A DNA stretch of 64,000 bases. It comes from Zygnema cylindricum. Lineage: Eukaryota; Streptophyta; Zygnematophyceae; Zygnematales; Zygnemataceae. Of this stretch, positions 56,625 through 64,000 are shown piece after piece. A program made the position numbers and the translations under genes. Each line of letters begins with the position of its first letter. Within the stretch, counting starts at the first letter, position 1. The DNA lies in contig JBBHKE010002856.1 in the NCBI GenBank assembly GCA_037447655.1, positions 477,565 through 541,564 on the forward strand, read 5' to 3'. The notes under the pieces are model-generated. The model saw only the letters and a program-made list of their open reading frames with translations. It ran no database searches and had not been told where the DNA came from.

Positions 56625-57800
56625 TTAATCTTGATGAGATAAATTTGTTACCTTGTTATTAACCTGTTTTTCTTGCAATCTTTTGCTACTTCTCCTTATC
56701 CCCTCAAAATCTGAGGCCGGAATAGATGGTTCTCGTGGGTTCTTTCGAACAATCTCGGCTTCTTCCCTGTCCCTTGATTCAGAATCAATTTCCACCACGT
56801 CTTCCGCTTCGGGTAAGTTTGTCACTAAAGTTTCCGCAACCGATTCCTTTTCGGTCAGATTTGTAACTGCAAGAATGCCATCTTCTCTTAAACTTGGATA
56901 GTTATGAAGCTCAAAGTCATCGGAATTTTCTGACTCAAATCTGATTTTTACTGACTTTGTATACTTGATGGGATCCACAGACTTTCCTTCATCCAAAACT
57001 ACTAGATGCTTTACTAAGATTATATCTTCCCTTTTTAGATCATAAACTCTATATCCTTTTACATCCTCATCATATCCTAATAAGTATCCCGGTTTTCCTT
57101 TAGGATCGGGCTTCCAATTAGACCGATCTGTATCTAGACTGAATACTTGACTGCCGAAAAACCTATAAGTGAGATATGTCTGGTTTTTGGCCGGTCCATC
57201 TCTCATAAGGTGTTTGATCTTCTATAGCTGAAGTAAGAACTCTATTTTTGAGGTAATTAGCACAGTTCATTGCTTCTGCCCAAAACCTTTTTCCTATCTT
57301 CTTATCTGACAACACACTTCTAGCACTATCATCCAGTGTCTTATTTAATGTTTCAGCTACCCCATTCTGTTTCGGGTTTTTTGGAACTGTTGTTTGGTGT
57401 TGGACTCCATCTTACCTTAGAAAATCCTCAAACTAGTTAGAAGTATACTCTCCACCATTGTCACTCCTTACTCTCTTGATTGGAGTTTCATGGAGTTTTT
57501 CGCTCCATGCTTTATATTGTCTAAAACAATCTTGAGCTTTTGACTTGTTTTTCAAAAACTTCACCCTAGAATACCGAGACCAATCATCAATGATAGTCAT
57601 CATAAATCTCTTCCCCCCCGGTGAGGGCTCTTTGGCCGGTCCCTAAATATTTGTATGTACTAAATCATGAATTTTTTTACCCTTATAGGTGGCTGTTTTG
57701 GAAAGGGTAACCTGTGTGCTTTACCTTCAGCACATCCACTAGAATCACTTAGATTCTCACTCTCACCGAATTAAATCCTTTACACTACTCCCATCTTTTT
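56625..57800 (-). pseudogene. copia integrase, heavily broken, with intact C-terminal linker
   Basis: From 57800 to 57210 the translation matches the integrase of the plus copy (SSGCAEGKAHRLPFPK, SNGGE-region, PKQNGV) but with many stops and frameshifts. The frame 57206-56625 is open and covers FFGSQVFSLDT, LLGYDEDVKGYRVYDLKRED and the acidic linker to SKRLQEKQVNN. The integrase core is nonfunctional. Confidence 0.75.
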
Positions 57801-57984
57801 CATCTCTCTTAACTTATCTAGATGCATATGCCGAAGCCTCTACTGCCACAACATTATATCATGAACACCAACATAATAAAGTTTCTTCTTTTCATTACTT
57901 AAAATAAGCCTAATCATCCCTTAGCTACCTTTTTCAGCACTAAAATAGACTTCCTCCTCAAAACTAGCATTAAAGACTCCTTCC

Positions 57985-58290
57985 CTAGTGCTAGTATCAA
58001 AACCCTTATCATCTAATACAAACGTAGAGATGAGGTTTTTTTTCAGCTACGGAATAAACAATACATTGGAGAATGTAACTATGAATGTCTTTCCTTCTAC
58101 TAACACTTTGAGATCTACAGATCCTACAAGAGTAGTAGTGCCCATCCTCCTATCCCCTTACTCTATTTCTACGGTGGGAATATTTCTTATCTTGGTGAAC
58201 AGGTGTTTATCCTTACACATGTGCATGGATGCACCTGAATCTACAATCCCGCCTGCTTCACCTTTCAATCACCGAAAGCACATTTGTGCT
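57985..58290 (-). pseudogene. copia protease fragment
   Basis: The minus strand gives GIVDSGASMHMCKDKHLF, the protease active site with intact Asp, then the same downstream sequence as 49200-49500. Stops interrupt it near 58170 and 58060. Confidence 0.7.
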
Positions 58291-58402
58291 TTCGTGGCAT
58301 TTCTACCTCGTTTGTCGCTTCCAACTCCTCATCGAATAGGAGCTCATCGTCCTCGTCTTCGGATTCCACCTCATATACCTGTGTCACAACGGCCTTTTTC
58401 TT

Positions 58403-59380
58403 TCATCTCGGGGTTCCACCGGTCTGCCCCTCTTTTAAACAAAGCTCGGTTAGCTTAGTGCACTCCACCATATAGTGCACTGGTTTCTTACAGAAATGAC
58501 ATAAACCCTTGGGGGCCCTTGATCCGAACTCGTAGGTCTGATTTTTCTGCTCCCCCCCTCCGTAATTTTTGACCGGTCTCCGAGAATCCATGTTGTTCTA
58601 ATTGGTCCCAGCTGCCAACGCCTGCCCACTCTTTCCTCCCCTTCGGATCTCAATCGTATTCTCCCGAATGAGAATCATTCCTACCACTGAGTTCCATATC
58701 CACCTTGAGTCCGGCAAGTCCTACACACGGTTGACTATGTTCTCGAACTCATCAGGTAACTTCATCAGTAAACTGTTAACCTTTTCCTCCTCACTAAATT
58801 CTTTTCCAACACTCTCTTGCTCCATGAAAAGTGTAGCAAGCTCATTGCAAAAATCTAACATCTTCCCTCGTTTGTATACATACTCCTTAATTTTCTGATC
58901 AGCGAACTGTTGATGTTGAATTGTTCCACTTCGGTACATCTCTATGAGAGCCATCCTTTGATCGGATGCCCTTTCTACCTGCAAATGAGGACATGGAAGA
59001 CCTTGAGTAAGATGGCGGAGGATAAAGTGCTTTGCCGCCATATTGTTGAAGTCCCAGATATCAGTATCATTCTCCTCGTTCCTCGGAATAGGTGACATGA
59101 ATGCCGAACCAGTTGCTATTGGTGTGGTTGTCTCCTTCTCCTTTCTTTTGTCCATCACCTCCCCTTCTTTTGTCTCCTCTTTTGAAAATGGATTTGCTTT
59201 CCTGGTGAATCTGCTTCCTCCAAACCCTGGAGGGATTCCAAGACTTGATGGACGCCCCACTCGTCCCCTCACTATCCCCTAAAATCTTTTCTCGCATAGA
59301 GCTCCTATCATCATACTTTCCCAGTATATGAAGCTAGTTCCATTAAAAATTGGTACCCTCGAGGGTGGGCCCAAAACTTG
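58403..59380 (-). pseudogene. copia gag of the minus-strand element
   Basis: After the leader (59398 side) come GPPSRVPIFNGTSFIYW, a stop at 59279, the gag core frame 59272-58721 (LDFCNELATLFMEQES, LLMKLPDEFENIVNRV) and, after a shift, the zinc knuckle CHFCKKPVHYMVEC. It is the counterpart of 48100-49060, and comparison of the two restores which codons were mutated in each. Confidence 0.8.
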
Positions 59381-60142
59381 CAACTCTGAACCTCCATAGA
59401 TCCTCAGAATGGACAGCTTGCAACAAGCCTCTAGGATAACCCTGACCCCTTCGTTTTTCAGCAAGAATAAATGCCACCCTGGGTGACAAAAACTCTGACC
59501 ACCTTCACCGTTTTGAAGGCAAGACTCCCCCGAGTCGATAGCAAAAAAAATCTCTGAATTTACTCCCCTAAGCAGTAAGTTATGGAGGGTCAAAGTTGCC
59601 CATTTGTACAGAAGCTCTCTGGGAGAGAGGGTCCCATCTACCAAATTTTTCTAAGTGCTATCTCTCTTTGAAACTCTATCTACTGATGTACGACACCAAT
59701 TTTATTACACTGGTGTACACAAAAGTATAGCTGTCGGTGTACTTTCGGTACGAATATTGTAAGACATGGCCTAAATGTCGACACATGTCATTTTCGGATT
59801 CGGTCCCGTAATCCCTGGAGATGCCGCGATCCAATGTAATTGTGCCACGTGTCATCCGATGTGGCGATGACCACAAACCCCCGAGATTCTCTTCTGGAAT
59901 CTCGACATTCTTCTCGGCCGTCTGATTGAATGCAAATTTCAATCGTAGCCGTCATAAATACTTGCGCGGTATTTGTTTCGTTTAAAGGAACAAATATGTG
60001 GTACTCGTTTTTTATCCGTACCGTAATCCGTAATTTTACATAACTGAATCGATGTATCCCGTAAAGAGTTGCCGTTAAATGAATTATCCTACGTGGTAAC
60101 ATTTAGATAACTAACAAACCTTATAGCATGTAACTTTAGTCC

Positions 60143-60213
60143 AAGACTTAATGGATAAGTCTACCAACTACCGGCGGCTTTATCGGACGGTAGGTACGAG
60201 GATCAAATCCTGG
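60143..60213 (+). other. tRNA-like segment antisense to the LTR, copy 6
   Basis: CCAAGACTTAATGGATAAGTC (A-box-like) and ACGAGGATCAAATCCTGG (B box) about 40 bases apart. Confidence 0.5.
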
Positions 60214-60304
60214 ATTTGACACCTTTTCATTTAGTAAATAAACTACCTATCTGTAAATCAACTAATCTATTTCCCGTAAACCTTTGGATAGCCTAGGTAG
60301 CCAT

Positions 60305-60369
60305 GGCTCTAGCTTGCTCTCCAACTTCTTAGTGAATGCAACAAGTGTGGGAGTTGGAGAGAGAAGTTA
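60305..60369. other. conserved LTR hairpin, copy 6
   Basis: CTAGCTTGCTCTCCAACTTC pairs with AGTTGGAGAGAGAAGTTAG around TTAGTGAATGCAACAAGTGT. Confidence 0.7.
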
Positions 60370-60445
60370 GGGGAAGACTGCCTTGGCTTCTTTCTGCATT
60401 TTATTTTCGACCTAGAAAATACTAAAAGAACCATCAATTTCTACA

Positions 60446-61770
60446 CTAGATGCCAACACTAGCCGCACTGATTGCAGACCAAGACGTTTCCTAGCTGAAA
60501 AGATAGCTTACATGCTGATGAATAGGAAGCAGGATTGGCAAATTCAGTCAAGTGGAAAGTGGGTTCGTCCTCCAATCCTGGAAGATGACAAGAGGCCATA
60601 TTGATCTGATTCTCTTTAATTTTTCGGCCAGCCTTCACCTCCAAGGTAAAAACCCATTTGTTACAAACTTCCACCACTTTCTAAATTACTCGCTCGGCAG
60701 AAATATCTAGCGTGTCCTTTTTCCGTTGCATCCGATATGGAAAGTCCCCGGGTAGAAATTGTCGTTGTTTTGGCACATAATTCCTGCTTTGGCGTTGAGA
60801 GTACCACAATTGATCCTAATGTTGAGCTGCCTTTAAATTTCCCATGACGAGAGGCATCTCTCGGTGGAATACTTTAGCTCTCTCGGGAGGACCACCGCTT
60901 GGGCCAATGCTGCGCCAGGCAGGATGGGATGTCCTCCAAATGAGATGAAGTAAGGGCTATAGGAGTGGAGAGAAGCCTGCCTGCTGAATCTGTATCCCAT
61001 GGCAATCCCAGGCACCCTTCGGTCCCACTCCCCCAAATCTTCTTCAACCACATATTTATGTAATGACCGCTTCACTGTTTGTACGCACCTTTCGGCAAAA
61101 CCATCGACTTGTGGGTGGTCACGGCTGATAAGGCGATGTTCGATGAGGCATTTTTCTAGGAGGTTGGAAAATTATCCGACAAATTCGGAGCCCTGATCGG
61201 TTAGAACCTTAGCTGGCGCCCCAAATTTTGATAACACCCTCTGCAAAAAAGCGTCTGCAATTGCCTTGGACTCCTTCTAGGGCAACACCACCAACTCAAT
61301 CCATTTGGAAAAATGTTTGATCATTACTAGCACGAAAGGGTTCCCTCGCCTGCTGGTTGGATTGGTCCCAAAAGGTCTAGGGACCATCTATAAAACATTC
61401 CCCGGATTGGCAGCGAATGAAGCTCTGTTTGCCCTTTTTGTCGGAAGTTGCTTTGACTCGGTCACAGGAAAGGCAAGTCTGTACGATTCGGTTAACCTGG
61501 GTCCACAACCCATGCCATCAATAAGACCCAACAACCAGGGAAGTGGTTCTTTTGTGCCCAAAATGGCCGCATTGCAGATAAAGGCGAGTGATCACAGTTT
61601 CTCGATCTGATGGGGGAGGAACCACTTTCCTCGTTCCATCAGCCTATTTCTGGAGGAGAATGCCTCTGTCCCAGTCATACGCCGCCATCCAGGTCTGAAA
61701 ACGGAACAATTAAACTATAGGAAGGAAGGAGAGAGGGGATCCTTGCTGAATGGATTGGGGAGAATCATGG
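60446..61770 (-). pseudogene. gypsy integrase with start of a C-terminal Cys motif
   Basis: The minus strand gives a zinc region remnant (CGHFGH, TCLSCDRVKAT), the core FVLVMIKHFSKWIEL (first Asp changed to Lys), VLTDQGSEFVG with Asp, and DHPQVDGFAERCVQTVKRSL with Glu. SRQASLHSYSPYFISFGGHP and a GPY/F-like CHLPGLED segment follow. The last frame (60677-60459) ends VLVCNQCG, where copia LTR sequence begins; this could be the first CxxC of the PHD-like finger seen at 31512-33800. Several stops interrupt it. Confidence 0.75.
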
Positions 61771-61798
61771 TCATTCCGAATGTCTTTCGTTCTAACTC

Positions 61799-62350
61799 TT
61801 ATCGGTGTTGCACTTCCACGTCTGCCGCATAAGTCGACAATTCCCCCCCAGATTGGGGAAGCCAGATAAAGGCGCACGAGGCTCTAATAATCCACAAACT
61901 GATATCCGGGTCCTCATCGTGCCAAGCGCCGGTGGAGTCGATCGTGGAAGGATCGGGGTTTTGGCTAAGTTCGTCGGCATTCCAATGGATTTCCCTTGCC
62001 CGTTGGATAATACTGAAATCATATTCCCGGATGATCAAAACCCATATGGCGAGTTTGCCGGTTAACTTAGTGTTTTCCATTATCCATTTGAGAGGTTGAT
62101 GGTCCGTAATAAGTGTGAACCGGACCCCGTATAAATACGGCCGAAAATGCTAGATTGCCATAACAGCTGCGAAAAGCTCTTTGTGGTAACTGGTGTAGTT
62201 TCCCTCCTCCTTGTTGTTACTACTGCTAGCGTAAGCCACCACATACTCAGCTCCGGTGTCATCAATTTAAGCCAAAATTGCCCCCAATCCAAACCTACTC
62301 CAATCACTGTAAAGGAGGAAAGGTTTCTGGTGATCAAGCATCCAGAGCAC
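61799..62350 (-). pseudogene. gypsy RNase H fragment
   Basis: WIMENTKLTGKLAIWVLIIR and DFSIIQRAREIHWNADELSQ match the C-terminal part of Ty3/gypsy RNase H (usually HxxGxxNxxADALSR). The upstream part to 62350 is frameshifted. The plus-strand fragment at 63497-64000 contains the same domain. Confidence 0.7.
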
Positions 62351-62373
62351 AAGGTGCTGTTTCAGCGAATCCT

Positions 62374-63120
62374 TCAAGAACTGGAAGGCAATCTGTTGTT
62401 CTTCGGCCCACTGCCACTCCAAGTCATTCCCCAGCACCTGATTGAGAGGCTGGGCGTGACTCCTGAACTCGGGGATGAAACTCTTATAATAGTTGCAAGG
62501 CCAAATTTTTTTTGAAGGGCCGAGATGTCTTGGGGTGGAGGAAGCGCGTCAAGGTCCGCAACCTTGACCATATGGGGGCCTAGTGTCCCCGGTGTAACTT
62601 CATGTCTGAGGCAAATAAATTTTTGCCCCCCAAAAATACCTTTGCCCGGGTGGCATTTCAAGCCCGCTGCTTGGAGGGCCTGGAGGACAATCTGGACATG
62701 CTCAAGGTGTTCCTCAAAGGTCCTGGAGAAGATGATGACGTCATCGATGTAGCATCGGGCACAATGAATTCCTCGGAGCGCCTCGTCCATTATCTGTTGG
62801 AATTTGGCCGGTGCATTCTTCAGCCCGAAAGGCATGTATGCAGTCCTCTCTCCGTGCTTCAATTCCATTGCAAGTTGATTTAACCCGTTGTTCATGTCTA
62901 AGGTGGAGTAAATAGTGGCCCTTGGAAGAGAGTCGAAAATCTCTTCCGGAGTTGGCATCGGATACCGATCGCAAATAGTTCCAGCGTTCAACATCCGATA
63001 GTCACCGCACATTCGGAAAGCTACAGTTTTATTGGACAAATCTTTCTTGGGAGGAAGAACTGTCGGAGAAGAAAATCCGTGGAGTCTGGTACTCTCTTGA
63101 ACCAATCCAGCTGCTACCAA
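62374..63120 (-). pseudogene. gypsy reverse transcriptase
   Basis: A 248-residue frame contains GFSSPTVLPPKKD, FRMCGDYRMLNAGTI, YSTLDMNNGLNQLAM, AYMPFGLKNAPAKFQQIMD and RCYIDDVIIFS (catalytic YIDD). LPPPQDISALQKKFGL follows at the start of the connection domain. This is a Ty3/gypsy RT. The frame is open but lacks the upstream protease and gag, and it is shifted at its end. Confidence 0.82.
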
Positions 63121-63122
63121 GG

Positions 63123-63336
63123 TTTAGACTTTAGCGTCAAAGGCTGCTACCTTGACCATATGAAGGCCCACTGTCCCGAGGGTTATCTCATGCCCGATGT
63201 AAATATTTTTTTGCACCCCAAAAATACCATTTCTCGGGTGACATTTCATGCACATTGCTTAGAGGGCCCGCAAAACGATCTGTATGTGCTCCAAGTGCTT
63301 CTCGAATGTCATGGAGAAGATTATCACGTCATCTAT
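63123..63336 (-). pseudogene. second gypsy RT fragment
   Basis: It duplicates the segment 62565-62750 of the neighbouring gypsy RT (DDVIIFS..HLEHIQIV..GIFGVQK region) with about 80% identity and many substitutions. It comes from a different copy of the same lineage and is cut by an LTR start at 63337. Confidence 0.7.
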
Positions 63337-63496
63337 TGAAATTCAAGTATTTTCTCGGTATAAAGATTGTAAAATATAAGTCAAAAAGGAGACATCACAG
63401 CCTGCCTCTAACTCTTCTCTCAAGTCCCCACACTTGTCGCAGTCACTGAAGACTCGAGGAAGAGTTAGAGCCATGGCTGCCTAGGCTGTCCAAAGA
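63337..63496 (+). repeat. 5' end of an LTR
   Basis: It starts TGAAATTCAAGTATTTTC, like the TGTNGAAATNNNNAGTATTTTC starts of the other LTRs. It includes the hairpin at 63406-63470 and AGCCATGGCTGCCTAGG, then breaks off into gypsy coding sequence at about 63497. Confidence 0.65.
63406..63470. other. conserved LTR hairpin, copy 7
   Basis: CTCTAACTCTTCTCTCAAGTC pairs with GACTCGAGGAAGAGTTAGAG around CCCACACTTGTCGCAGTCAC; the stem is different from those of copies 1-4, and the loop is the same. Confidence 0.75.
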
Positions 63497-64000
63497 GGAC
63501 AACAAGGCCAATCTTGATACCCCAACACAAGAAATCTCGGCCCTCCGCACTTTCCTTGGCCTGACCAATTACTATCAGAGATTTATCCTCGAGTCAACAG
63601 TCACGCCCAACCTCTAAATCACTTACTGAGGAAGGATTAGGAGTGGCAGTGAACCGAAGATCAACAGAAATCCTTCTATATCTTGAAGGATACCCTCAAG
63701 CAGCACCCCGTGCTCCGGATGCTTGATCATCAGAAACCTTTCCTCCTTTACACCAAATGGAGCAGGTTTGGATTGGGGGCATTTCTGGCCCAAGTTGATG
63801 ATGCCCGGGCACAATATGTGGTGGCCTACGCCAGCAAGAGCAACAACTGAACGGAGGGAAATTAGAGCAGTTTCCACGGAGAGCTTTTAGCGGTTGTTTT
63901 GGCCATTCAGCATTTCCGCCCCTATCTATACGGGATACGCTTCACCCTCATCACGGATCATCAACCTCTCAAATGGATCATGGAGAATAGTAAGCTGACC
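63497..64000 (+). pseudogene. gypsy RT/RNase H fragment, runs off the window
   Basis: Plus-strand frames give ISALRTFLGLTNYYQRFI (RT connection), then FLLYTKWSRFGLGAFLAQVD and FHGELLAVVLAIQHFRPYLYG with LITDHQPLKWIMEN, the Ty3/gypsy RNase H. Stops interrupt it. It is oriented opposite to the gypsy copy ending at 63120 and continues beyond 64000. Confidence 0.78.

Larger units (their letters stand above)
59398..60445 (-). repeat. 5' LTR of the minus-strand copia element
   Basis: Minus strand start TGTAGAAATTGATGG at 60445, end CTGAGGATCT at 59398, followed by ATGGAGGTTCAGAGTT (primer-binding-site derivative). CTAGA at 60446-60450 would be the target duplication, but its partner is not next to the other LTR. 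It interrupts a gypsy element exactly after VCNQCG. The hairpin (60305-60369) and tRNA-like segment (60143-60213) are present. Confidence 0.8.

Noticed and set aside
62147-62883. Plus-strand frames over the gypsy RT
   Set aside because: Antisense of a clear minus-strand reverse transcriptase with YIDD.
40585-63470. The repeated loop sequence as a CRISPR array
   Set aside because: The repeats are kilobases apart, in both orientations, each inside an LTR; no spacers or cas genes.

Overview
The window looks like nuclear DNA of a streptophyte: a land plant or charophyte alga with a repeat-rich genome. The evidence is a plant-type receptor-like cytoplasmic kinase gene split by GT-AG introns, Ty1/copia and Ty3/gypsy retrotransposons, and hAT-like, Harbinger-like and TA-flanked DNA elements without transposase genes. 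I could not identify the species. Only two loci look like host genes; nearly everything else is mobile DNA, mostly decayed.

Positions 1-13,000 are a graveyard of short non-autonomous DNA elements. Three families can be defined from their ends. The first is a TA-flanked family with CACCGCSAATCG-like termini. The second is a hAT-like family starting TAGTGTTGGGTATCG with 8-bp target duplications and dense CGATATATCG arrays. The third is a Harbinger-like family starting GGGTNANRTTCCAT with 3-bp target duplications. They are inserted into one another, and the empty sites can often be read elsewhere in the window. The same families return at 24,900-28,300.

Positions 15,109-21,420 hold the main gene. 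Six phase-compatible exons encode about 1,455 residues: an N-terminal active-looking kinase domain, a long Ser-rich linker, a coiled coil, and a C-terminal kinase domain that has lost its catalytic residues. This is a tandem kinase-pseudokinase built from two modules related to the U-box/USP-type RLCK family. A convergent single-exon gene at 24,339-23,599 encodes an unrecognised protein with a hydrophobic N-terminus.

Positions 28,990-64,000 are stacked LTR retrotransposons on both strands: several copia copies (29.0-30.75, 33.8-36.9, 45.8-46.9, 47.0-50.75 and 54.0-60.4 kb) and gypsy pieces (31.5-33.8, 37.7-39.8, 60.4-63.3 and 63.5-64.0 kb). One gypsy lineage carries a PHD-finger-like module after its integrase. 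The LTRs of these elements share three unusual features: an antisense tRNA-like A-box/B-box segment, a hairpin near the LTR start with a constant loop and changing stem, and a run of small hairpins near the LTR 3' end. These, with the tandem kinase-pseudokinase gene, are the most noteworthy things in the window. No CRISPR array, rRNA or genuine tRNA gene was seen.
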